The position numbers were made by a program, and so were the translations under genes. Under the pieces are notes generated by a model. That model worked only from the letters and a program-made list of their open reading frames with translations. It was not told where the DNA came from and searched no databases. This document shows, in pieces, positions 1 to 5,613 of a DNA stretch of 5,667 bases; the stretch's first letter is position 1, and each line of letters opens with the position of its first letter. This stretch comes from an uncultured Collinsella sp. (GTDB lineage: Bacteria > Actinomycetota > Coriobacteriia > Coriobacteriales > Coriobacteriaceae), in the NCBI GenBank assembly GCA_937934355.1, contig CALGZY010000001.1, forward strand, positions 1-5,667, written 5' to 3'.

Positions 1-1175
1 AGGCCGTGGCCGCGCATATTGGCTACCCGCTGCTGGTGCGTCCGAGCTACGTGCTGGGCGGCCGCGGCATGATGATCGCCTACGATGCCGAGCATCTGCG
101 CGATTACATGGCCGAGGCTGCGCGCATTAGCCCCGACTACCCGGTGTATCTGGACCGCTTCCTGGAGGGCGCGATCGAGTCCGATGTCGACGCCCTGTGC
201 GATGGCGAAGAGGTTTACATCGGCGGCATTCTGGAGCATATCGAGGAGGCCGGTATTCACTCCGGCGACTCTGCGACCTGCATTCCGCCGTTCAGCTTTA
301 GCGAGAGCCTGCAGGCAAAGCTTCGCGAGACCACGCGCCGCATCGCGATGGCGCTGGGCGTACGCGGCCTGGTTAACGTGCAGTACGCCATTAAGGGCGA
401 GACCGTCTACGTGATTGAGGCCAACCCGCGTGCCAGCCGTACCGTGCCGTTCATCTCCAAGGCCACCGGCGTGCCGCTGGCCAAGTGCGCGGCGCGTATC
501 ATGGCAGGCGATTCCATCGCCAGCCTGGGCCTGCCGAGCGACGAGCGTCAGCTCGATTGGTTCTGCATGAAGGAAGCCGTTATGCCCTGGGGCCGTTTCC
601 CGGGAGCCGACGTTATTCTGGGGCCCGAGATGAAGTCGACGGGCGAGGTCATGGGTATCGCCAAGAGCTATCCCGAGGCATACGCCAAGACGCAGTTGGC
701 GATTGACTACAAGCTGCCCGACCCGAGCGCCGGCAAGGTGTTCATCAGCGTGTGCGACCGTGACAAGCGCCACATCCTTTCGGTCGCGCGTATCCTGCGC
801 TACCTGGGCTTTGATATCTGCTCCACCGAGGGCACGGCGCGCGTGCTGCGCGGCGGCAACGTGACCTGCGAAGTCGTGGAGAAGATTAGCGGCCCGCACG
901 ACGGCGAGCGTCCCAACATCGGTGACCTGATCGCCGATGGCAAGATTGCGGTAATCATCAACACGCCGTATGGTCCGGGCTCGCGTGGCGATGGCTACCT
1001 GCTACGTACCGAGGCCGTACGCCGCGGTGTGACCTGCGTGACGGCGATGTCTGCGGCCAACACCTACGTGAGTGCCATCGAGGCGGTGCGCGAGGACCAG
1101 CAGGGTCACGGCAGCGCTAACGACATGGGCATGGACGTCATCGCCCTGCAGGACCTGCCGCAGTACACGGTGTAG
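1..1175 (+). CDS. carB: Carbamoyl-phosphate synthase large subunit, C-terminal part (5' end outside the window)
   Basis: Carbamoyl-phosphate synthase makes carbamoyl phosphate from bicarbonate, ammonia (from glutamine via CarA) and two ATP, for pyrimidine and arginine synthesis in the cytoplasm. The reading frame is already open at position 3 and starts inside the second ATP-grasp domain, so the GTG at 6 is an internal valine, not a start. About 391 residues remain of a protein usually near 1,070. Family landmarks seen in order are RPSYVLGGRGM near the edge, DVDALCDGE, IGGILEHIEEAGIHSGDS, and the metal-binding IEANPRASRTVPFISKATG, whose Glu and Asn codons lie at 417-425. LGPEMKSTGEVMG follows. 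The MGS-like allosteric domain begins near 735 (KVFISV) and includes STEGTARVL and IINTPYG. The stop is TAG at 1173-1175. Codons favour G or C at the third position, unlike the genes downstream. No frame damage is visible. The identification is very secure. Confidence 0.97.
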   Translation, partial: AVAAHIGYPLLVRPSYVLGGRGMMIAYDAEHLRDYMAEAARISPDYPVYLDRFLEGAIESDVDALCDGEEVYIGGILEHIEEAGIHSGDSATCIPPFSFSESLQAKLRETTRRIAMALGVRGLVNVQYAIKGETVYVIEANPRASRTVPFISKATGVPLAKCAARIMAGDSIASLGLPSDERQLDWFCMKEAVMPWGRFPGADVILGPEMKSTGEVMGIAKSYPEAYAKTQLAIDYKLPDPSAGKVFISVCDRDKRHILSVARILRYLGFDICSTEGTARVLRGGNVTCEVVEKISGPHDGERPNIGDLIADGKIAVIINTPYGPGSRGDGYLLRTEAVRRGVTCVTAMSAANTYVSAIEAVREDQQGHGSANDMGMDVIALQDLPQYTV

Positions 1176-1190
1176 TTGACCTGGCCGGCC

Positions 1191-1273
1191 GGGGCGGGAG
1201 GGGCCGAGATTTCCCCCTTTCGCTCCGGCTGCAAGCAGAGTCGCTCAGGAGGAAACTCGGCCCCTCTCGCCCC
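1191..1273 (+). terminator. Long inverted repeat after carB, probable terminator
   Basis: The arms are 1191-1214 and 1251-1273. They pair over about 23 bp with one G-U wobble and one bulged A, which would make a very stable GC-rich stem starting 15 bases after the carB stop. The 36-base loop contains a smaller possible hairpin, CTGC-AA-GCAG, at 1230-1239. No U-tract follows directly; the nearest T-run is 1307-1311. It is therefore not a classical intrinsic terminator, but strong stems without a U-tract are often called as terminators in actinobacteria. It could also be a 3' mRNA-stabilising structure or a dispersed repeat. Confidence 0.6.
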
Positions 1274-1283
1274 GACGCACTGT

Positions 1284-1291
1284 GTCTAGAC
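1284..1291. promoter_or_regulatory. GTCTAGAC, candidate operator for a HutC-type GntR regulator
   Basis: This perfect 8-bp palindrome fits the GT-N-TA-N-AC pattern known for HutC-subfamily operators and equals the core of the NagR/DasR type of site. A HutC-type regulator is encoded at 3552-4307. Symmetry does not extend beyond the 8-bp core, and the site lies about 150 bases upstream of the IIB start. A chance occurrence is quite possible. Confidence 0.3.
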
Positions 1292-1353
1292 GGACTGCAC
1301 CTCCTGTTTTTAGAGATAAATACCATTTAGCGGTGATATTCAACCGTTCAAGA

Positions 1354-1359
1354 TATTAT
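1354..1359 (+). promoter_or_regulatory. Possible -10 box (TATTAT) for the PTS operon
   Basis: TATTAT resembles the TATAAT consensus and sits immediately before the 38-bp palindrome, so a repressor on the palindrome would cover the transcription start. No convincing TTGACA-like -35 box is seen 16-18 bases upstream, so the promoter is either activator-dependent or placed elsewhere. This is a weak call. Confidence 0.25.
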
Positions 1360-1360
1360 G

Positions 1361-1398
1361 TAATGGCATATTACGTCATATGACGTAATATGCCATTA
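1361..1398. promoter_or_regulatory. Perfect 38-bp palindrome upstream of the PTS operon, candidate operator or RNA hairpin
   Basis: The left arm 1361-1378 reads TAATGGCATATTACGTCA. Bases 1381-1398 are its exact reverse complement, and the central TA at 1379-1380 is itself symmetric, so there is no mismatch in 38 bp. Symmetry stops at 1360 and 1399. The site ends 45 bases before the IIB ATG, where an operator or leader element would sit. It contains GTCATATGAC at its centre, a GT...AC dyad of the general GntR kind. If transcribed it would fold into a long, AU-rich hairpin, but no T-run follows, so a terminator role is unlikely. What binds it is unknown. Confidence 0.7.
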
Positions 1399-1443
1399 GC
1401 AGTCAAGGATGATTGTCTGTGTTCAAGTCGAGAAAGGGGCAAA

Positions 1444-1920
1444 ATGATTAAACTGTGTCGCGTCGATAGCCGGTTAGTGCATGGGCAGACCGTGTTCTCT
1501 TGGTATCCAACGCTTGAAGCAAACGCTATTCTTGTGGTTTCAGATGAGTACGCCGCAAGCAAAGAGCGAATTCAAGCGCTGCGAATTGCAAAACCCGCTG
1601 ATGCCAAATTGGTTGTCAAAAGTGTAGAAGATTCCATCGTGGCCCTTAACGGAAGCGCGGTGGATAAATACGAGCTAATTGTTGTTGCGGGAAATGTACA
1701 TGACGCCTGTGAAGTTGCGCGTGCGTGTCCAAAAATAACGTCTGTGAATTTAGGCGGCGCTCGACCGTTGGGGGATAGCGTAAAGGAGCTTGGCCCTGCT
1801 GTGCGCCTTTCCCAATCCGATATTAATGAAATTAAGAAAGCCATGGCTGATGGAATCGAGTTCGAGGTAAGGCAGGTTGCTAGCGAGAAAAAACGCATCG
1901 TAACAAGTTTTGATTTGTAG
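1444..1920 (+). CDS. PTS mannose/fructose/sorbose-family IIB component
   Basis: This is the cytoplasmic phosphotransfer subunit of a mannose-family permease. It receives phosphate from IIA on a histidine and passes it to the sugar carried by IIC-IID. The protein has 158 residues, the normal size for a stand-alone IIB. The N-terminal signature RVDSRLVHGQ spans residues 6-15, and His13 is the expected phosphorylation site. Further family features are the LVVSDEYAA-like strand near 30-38, VKSVEDSIVAL near 58-68, VNLGGARPLGDSVKEL near 101-116, and EFEVRQV near 139-145. The start at 1444 is preferred because AAAGGGG lies just upstream at 1434-1439 and the signature then falls at its usual distance from the N-terminus. 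An in-frame ATG at 1390 lies inside the palindrome and has no ribosome site. IIB is the first gene of the operon; IIC starts 14 bases after its stop. Sugar specificity cannot be read from the sequence. Confidence 0.93.
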   Translation: MIKLCRVDSRLVHGQTVFSWYPTLEANAILVVSDEYAASKERIQALRIAKPADAKLVVKSVEDSIVALNGSAVDKYELIVVAGNVHDACEVARACPKITSVNLGGARPLGDSVKELGPAVRLSQSDINEIKKAMADGIEFEVRQVASEKKRIVTSFDL

Positions 1921-1934
1921 GAAGAGGGAGAAAT

Positions 1935-2711
1935 ATGCTGCTTCAGGCTTTTCTGGTTGGTCTTGCCGCTGCGATAGGTCAATCGGATTATTTACTCGGT
2001 ACTGCGATGGTCGAGCGGCCGATTGTCCTCGGAGCGATCGTCGGTATTTTTTTGGGTGATATTCCGACTGGCGTTATTGTTGGTTTCCAGCTCGAACTCG
2101 CGTTCATGGGGGTCTGGCAGGTTGGTGCTGCCGTGCCGCCCAACGTAATTGTTGGTTCAGTTTTGGGAACAGCCTTTGCGATTACTATGGGTGCGGGTCC
2201 CGAGACCGCTCTGACTATTGCTATGCCCACTGCGGTGCTTGCCGGCATGTTTGACAGCCTTATGTATAGCGTTGTTACGCCTCCTATGGCTGTCTGGGCT
2301 GATCGTGGTGCCGAAAAAGACGACCCCAAAACGATTGCAGCCGCTATGTGGACCAATGGAATTCTCTACATCATTGCGCTTGGCTTGATTTGCGGCGTGG
2401 CTTTTTACGTTGGAAATGATGCTGTTCAGGCACTGATTGACGCCATTCCTGATTGGCTTACGAATGGGCTTACGATCGCAACGGGTATTCTGCCCGCGCT
2501 TGGATTTGCGCAGCTTATGTCAATCCTGTCCACCAAGGAGTTGAGCTTCCTATTCTTTGGAGGCTTCTTGCTGAGTGCCTATCTAAACATTCCGACGATC
2601 GGTATCGTGGCGTTTTCGCTGATCCTGATTGGGATTCTCAATATGGCTCACATTTTTATGCCTGCCAGTGCGGCGGTCGCTAAGGAGGTTGACGATGACA
2701 ACGAATTCTAA
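1935..2711 (+). CDS. PTS mannose/fructose/sorbose-family IIC component
   Basis: This membrane subunit forms the sugar channel together with IID. The protein has 258 residues and is strongly hydrophobic. Likely membrane segments lie near residues 3-22, 29-50, 67-85, 92-113, 137-159, 176-198, 203-218 and 222-245, followed by a short acidic tail (EVDDDNEF). Family landmarks are RPIVLGAIVGIFLGD (28-42), the ELAFMGVWQVGAAVPPN stretch (54-70), and TGILPALGFAQLM (183-195). The ATG at 1935 has GAGGGAG at 1924-1930 as ribosome site. The 3' end overlaps the IID start by 17 bases, and the IID ribosome site lies inside this gene, which suggests coupled translation and fixed IIC:IID ratios. It is distinct from glucose- or lactose-type IIC proteins. 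Substrate could be mannose, fructose, sorbose or an N-acetylated amino sugar; I cannot say which. Confidence 0.93.
   Translation: MLLQAFLVGLAAAIGQSDYLLGTAMVERPIVLGAIVGIFLGDIPTGVIVGFQLELAFMGVWQVGAAVPPNVIVGSVLGTAFAITMGAGPETALTIAMPTAVLAGMFDSLMYSVVTPPMAVWADRGAEKDDPKTIAAAMWTNGILYIIALGLICGVAFYVGNDAVQALIDAIPDWLTNGLTIATGILPALGFAQLMSILSTKELSFLFFGGFLLSAYLNIPTIGIVAFSLILIGILNMAHIFMPASAAVAKEVDDDNEF
2682..2688 (+). promoter_or_regulatory. Ribosome binding site of IID inside the IIC gene
   Basis: AAGGAGG is a near-consensus Shine-Dalgarno sequence, 6 bases before the ATG at 2695. It fixes the IID start and shows that IID begins before IIC has ended. Confidence 0.8.
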
Positions 2712-3555
2712 TGATGTTCTTGAGCTCTCGCCGGAGTCAAATAAATCGACCGATAAGAGAATAACCAAGAAAGACTTAAAGGCGTTATTTTGGCGTAGCT
2801 TTCCACTCAACATCATGTGGAGCTTTGACCGACAAATGAACGTTGGTTTCTGCTACGACATGATTCCGGTAATCAAGCGGTTATACGATAAGCCTGAAGA
2901 CCGGATCGAGGCATATAAGCGTCATCTTGAGTTCTACAATATTCAAGTTACGTTTAATCCTCTGGTCGCCGGCATTGTGGCCTCCATGGAGGAGGAAAAC
3001 GCCAACAATCAGGACTTTGACACCGCCTCAATTAACGCCATGAAAGCATCGCTTATGGCTCCGCTTTCCGGTATTGGAGATTCACTGATTGCCAGTACGC
3101 TTCGCATGATTGCGACGGGCGTTGTGACAGGACTTTGCCTTTCGGGCAGTCTGCTCGGCCCAATCCTGTTCCTGCTTCTTTATAATGTCCCAACGATCCT
3201 GATCCGCTGGTTTGGGCTTCAGTATGGTTATTCGCTTGGCAGTGGCATGATTTCGAAGCTGAACGATTCTGATGTAATGCACAAAGTTACGTCCGGCCTG
3301 GCGATTGTGGGACTAATGGTAGTTGGTGGAATGGTGGCGACCACCGTTGCAGTTACCACTCCGCTCGCTCTTAACTTCGGCGACACCGCGTTTAAGTTGC
3401 AGGAAACGCTCGATGGGATATTCCCGGCTCTTTTGCCGCTCTGCGCGTTCGGGATCATGTGTCTTTGCAATAAGAAACAGGTCAAAATTATTTGGCAGAT
3501 TGTGGGCATTCTCGCTGCGGGTATTGTGCTCGGCGTCCTGGGGATTTTGGGCTAG
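2695..3555 (+). CDS. PTS mannose/fructose/sorbose-family IID component
   Basis: IID is the partner of IIC and occurs only in this PTS family. The protein has 286 residues. A polar N-terminal stretch of about 22 residues is followed by the family opening TKKDLKALFWRSFPLNIMWS (24-43). Then come RHLEFYN (76-82), MEEENAN (98-104), the conserved APLSGIGDSL (122-131), and GPILFLLLYNVPT (155-167) leading to YGYSLG (177-182). Hydrophobic segments follow near 201-222, 242-258 and 266-285. The start at 2695 is chosen because AAGGAGG at 2682-2688 lies 6 bases upstream; a possible in-frame start further upstream (2629) lies well inside IIC and lacks such a site. The TAG stop at 3553-3555 overlaps the stop of the convergent regulator gene. 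No IIA gene follows, so the operon is incomplete as a PTS on its own. Confidence 0.93.
   Translation: MTTNSNDVLELSPESNKSTDKRITKKDLKALFWRSFPLNIMWSFDRQMNVGFCYDMIPVIKRLYDKPEDRIEAYKRHLEFYNIQVTFNPLVAGIVASMEEENANNQDFDTASINAMKASLMAPLSGIGDSLIASTLRMIATGVVTGLCLSGSLLGPILFLLLYNVPTILIRWFGLQYGYSLGSGMISKLNDSDVMHKVTSGLAIVGLMVVGGMVATTVAVTTPLALNFGDTAFKLQETLDGIFPALLPLCAFGIMCLCNKKQVKIIWQIVGILAAGIVLGVLGILG
3552..3555. other. Overlapping stop codons of IID and the regulator (CTAG)
   Basis: The palindromic CTAG supplies TAG on both strands: 3553-3555 ends IID and the complement of 3552-3554 ends the regulator. There is no intergenic space, so any terminator for either transcript would have to lie inside the opposite gene. 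I saw no convincing terminator hairpin just beyond either stop. Confidence 0.95.
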
Positions 3556-4307
3556 AGAAGGCGTCCATCTTTTGAGATGCTGAACTCGAAGGACGATGCG
3601 TCTGCTCGCCAAACGGTTTTCGAATAGTGGAGCGGCATTTCATTGCAGGCATATGTGACGTGCTCGACAACGCTCACGGGGGCTCCAACGATATAACCGA
3701 GAAGGTTTGCTTCTTGGAGCCCCGCTATTCCTGCGGTGATTTTGAGTTTCTCAATACCGGTTGCGATGCTGTAATGGTTGGCGATCAGGTCGAAAAGACT
3801 GGCATTGTCTGTGAGAAGCTCCAGTAGTCCGGGTAGAGTGCCCTGCGTTGCATAAATGGTGTCGATGGCGCAGGGGGCATTTTCGATATAAACCAAGCGC
3901 GCAACTCGTTGCACTACGGTTCCGTTGTCAATTTTGAGCTCCCGTGCAATGTGGGCATCAGCCTTGATCAAGCCTGTTTCCAAGATGGACTTGGTTGTTT
4001 TATCGCCGTATTGGGGGTCGGAGCTCAAATTGAAAATGGTGCTTGTTCCTCGTTTCAGGGTGAGCTTCGATGGGTTTACGAATGTCCCCTTGCCTCGCAG
4101 GCGGTAGAGCAAGTTTTGGTCAATGAGATTCTGTACGGCGCGTCTTACGGTGATCCTGCTTACTTTGTATTGCTTGCAAAGCTCGGTTTCGGTGGGAATC
4201 TGACTGCCGCCGGGGAGTTCGCCAGAAACTATTTTCTTGAGGATATCGTTTTCAACGGTCTGATAGAGAAGCTCTGGCTGAGTGAGCTCGTCTTTTGCTG
4301 CAGGCAT
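3552..4307 (-). CDS. GntR-family (HutC/UTRA) transcriptional regulator
   Basis: This is a DNA-binding regulator that normally acts as a dimer and releases or alters its operator when a small ligand, often a sugar phosphate, binds the C-terminal domain. The protein has 251 residues. A winged helix spans roughly residues 12-78: LYQTVENDILKKIVSGEL, then PTETELCKQYKVSRITVRRA as recognition region (38-57) and the wing RLRGKGTFV (69-77). A UTRA ligand domain follows at about 85-245, with TKSILETGLIKADAHIAREL near 105-124 and VARLVYIENAPCAID near 135-149. The ATG at 4305-4307 is chosen because AAGGGG lies 6 bases before it; a TTG at 4353-4355 could add 16 residues but has no ribosome site. The gene sits between the PTS operon and the hydrolase, tail-to-tail with IID and divergent from the hydrolase, which suggests it controls one or both. 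Repressor or activator action cannot be told from sequence. Confidence 0.92.
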   Translation of the reverse strand: MPAAKDELTQPELLYQTVENDILKKIVSGELPGGSQIPTETELCKQYKVSRITVRRAVQNLIDQNLLYRLRGKGTFVNPSKLTLKRGTSTIFNLSSDPQYGDKTTKSILETGLIKADAHIARELKIDNGTVVQRVARLVYIENAPCAIDTIYATQGTLPGLLELLTDNASLFDLIANHYSIATGIEKLKITAGIAGLQEANLLGYIVGAPVSVVEHVTYACNEMPLHYSKTVWRADASSFEFSISKDGRLL

Positions 4308-4431
4308 GGTGGACCCCTTGGTCTTCAGTTTCTTTAGTACATAGATATACGACAACTGAGGACATCATAAGCCGTTATCTCAAAAGTTATGGAAATATCG
4401 ATTTGGCGTTATCGCCGAGAGGGGATTTAAG
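4308..4431. promoter_or_regulatory. Divergent regulator/hydrolase promoter region
   Basis: This 124-base gap must carry the start signals for the regulator (-) and probably the hydrolase (+). A TATGAT-like -10 box for the regulator lies at 4364-4369 on the minus strand, without a clear -35 box. GTTAT occurs three times on the plus strand, at 4374, 4386 and 4408. An imperfect dyad, GTACATAGATATAC at 4338-4351 (10 of 14 positions symmetric), and GGCGTTATCGCC at 4405-4416 (10 of 12) are candidate regulator sites. No copy of the 38-bp palindrome is present. The hydrolase ribosome site AGGGGA lies at 4420-4425. The individual elements are weak; the region as a whole is certain to be regulatory. 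Confidence 0.5.
4409..4421. repeat. Left copy of a 13-bp inverted repeat flanking the hydrolase gene
   Basis: TTATCGCCGAGAG here is the exact reverse complement of 5503-5515. This copy lies just before the hydrolase start and overlaps the first bases of its ribosome site. Both copies are intergenic. A match of this length between some two places in the window is not very rare by chance, so the function is uncertain. Confidence 0.5.
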
Positions 4432-5499
4432 ATGGGCAGACAATACGACGAGGCGTTGATTGGCGCCATCTCCGGTCGCTCGTTTATAACCGAGAAGAGG
4501 GGACTCGAGGTTCAAATTCGTCCGGTTCCTGATGATGAAAGAGAGCATGTGCTTGACCCACGAATTCTCGAGGTATCCCGCAAGAAGATGCGGAATGTTA
4601 GCATGTCTCCGAGCTGGACGAGCCTTATTGGAATGCGTCATCGCCCGGATAAGCCGACATACCGCCTACTCGATGTTGAGGTTCAGCGCGATGAGGTCCT
4701 CATGGAGGCAGCCGATCGCTATATAGATTTATTCGTCTGGACGCCACCAAATCATAAGGAGGCAAGTCCAGCGCTAGTTTACCTGCATGGCGGCGCGTTT
4801 ATGGCGGGGAATGTTCTGCAATTTGAACATCAGCTCGAGTTCATCGCCGAAAAGTCTGGTGCAGTGGTGGTTTATCCGGAATACCGCTTGGCGCCGGAGA
4901 CGGCATTTCCCGGGCAGATCGAGGATTGCGTTCTTGCTCTTGATTATGTGCGCGAGCATGCCGGGGATCTCGGAATCGATCCTCATAAAATAATGGTCGC
5001 CGGTGACTCTGCGGGAGGAAGCCTTACTAATGCGTGTGTTCAGCTCAGGGGTGCTGGAGCTGTAGCCCATGCCTTCGAAATCTATCCTGAAGTCGACCTT
5101 GCGGGCGAACAGGGCGAGGGATATGAGGATTTTCCTGCGATAGCCGATCAAGAGGACGTTGCGCGTTTTCGCATCGACCATCTTCGCGATTCGGACGGCC
5201 CGATGGTCGAACTTTGTGCACACGGAAAAATGTCTCCTCATGACCCGTTGATTTCTGCGCTAATGCTTGAGGACTGCACTGATTTCCCCCCGGTGACTAT
5301 CGTGACATCCGAATACGATCCGCTTCGTATCCCCGATGAAAAATGGGCTACAAAATTACGGTCTTCAGGAATCGATGTCGAGGTCATCGAATATGCCGGA
5401 TGTGACCATGGTTTCTTCGATCATTTTGGCGTGTACCCGCAATCGGAAGACGTGTGTTTGTTGATGGCTGAGAAGCTTAAAGAAATGGCTGTACAATAA
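4432..5499 (+). CDS. Alpha/beta hydrolase of the HSL-like esterase family
   Basis: This is a serine hydrolase, probably cytoplasmic because no signal peptide is seen, that would cleave carboxyl esters. The protein has 355 residues. An N-terminal region of about 110 residues is followed by the alpha/beta core. Seen in the core are the oxyanion-hole motif HGGAF (119-123), the family stretch YPEYRLAPETAFPGQIEDC (148-166), the nucleophile motif GDSAG with Ser193 (codon 5008-5010), the acid in SEYDP (Asp296), and the base in GCDHGFF (His326). The triad order and spacing match the hormone-sensitive-lipase (bacterial family IV) type. The ATG at 4432 has AGGGGA 6 bases upstream. The gene is divergent from the regulator and ends in a terminator, so it is transcribed alone. 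The neighbouring PTS suggests a role in deacylating a sugar or glycoside, but that is inference; the substrate is unknown. Confidence 0.9.
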   Translation: MGRQYDEALIGAISGRSFITEKRGLEVQIRPVPDDEREHVLDPRILEVSRKKMRNVSMSPSWTSLIGMRHRPDKPTYRLLDVEVQRDEVLMEAADRYIDLFVWTPPNHKEASPALVYLHGGAFMAGNVLQFEHQLEFIAEKSGAVVVYPEYRLAPETAFPGQIEDCVLALDYVREHAGDLGIDPHKIMVAGDSAGGSLTNACVQLRGAGAVAHAFEIYPEVDLAGEQGEGYEDFPAIADQEDVARFRIDHLRDSDGPMVELCAHGKMSPHDPLISALMLEDCTDFPPVTIVTSEYDPLRIPDEKWATKLRSSGIDVEVIEYAGCDHGFFDHFGVYPQSEDVCLLMAEKLKEMAVQ

Positions 5500-5502
5500 C
5501 GT

Positions 5503-5515
5503 CTCTCGGCGATAA
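5503..5515. repeat. Right copy of a 13-bp inverted repeat flanking the hydrolase gene
   Basis: CTCTCGGCGATAA is the exact reverse complement of 4409-4421 and begins 3 bases after the hydrolase stop. With the left copy it brackets the gene. No transposase and no target-site duplication are seen. Confidence 0.5.
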
Positions 5516-5575
5516 GGGACTGAAGTCGCCTGTGTTTCTGCATTCGTGGTTCTCAGTCTGATTAAAAATGAGGCT

Positions 5576-5613
5576 TGCTCCTTGCCCGAGTGGGTGGGGA
5601 GCAGTTTGTTTTT
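5576..5613 (+). terminator. Rho-independent terminator after the hydrolase
   Basis: Arms 5576-5587 (TGCTCCTTGCCC) and 5592-5603 form a 12-bp stem with three G-U wobbles and a GAGT tetraloop. TTTGTTTTT follows at 5605-5613. This is a typical intrinsic terminator 76 bases after the hydrolase stop. The rest of the region from 5500 to the window end holds no supportable gene. Confidence 0.85.

Noticed and set aside
1390..1443. In-frame upstream ATG giving an 18-residue extension of IIB
   Set aside because: It lies inside the palindrome, has no ribosome site, and would push the conserved RVDSRLVHGQ motif far from the N-terminus; the start at 1444 has a good ribosome site.
1572..1982. Open frame on the minus strand opposite IIB
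   Set aside because: It is a shadow of the well-supported IIB gene and shows no recognisable domain or ribosome site.
3566..3579. Small hairpin CATCT-TTTG-AGATG after IID as a terminator
   Set aside because: The 5-bp AT-rich stem is too weak, has no T-run, and lies inside the regulator coding sequence.
3909..4337. Open frame on the plus strand opposite the regulator
   Set aside because: It is antisense to a clear GntR/UTRA gene and has no recognisable protein features.
4308..4355. TTG start adding 16 residues to the GntR regulator
   Set aside because: There is no Shine-Dalgarno sequence before it, while the ATG at 4305-4307 has AAGGGG at proper spacing and gives the usual GntR N-terminus.
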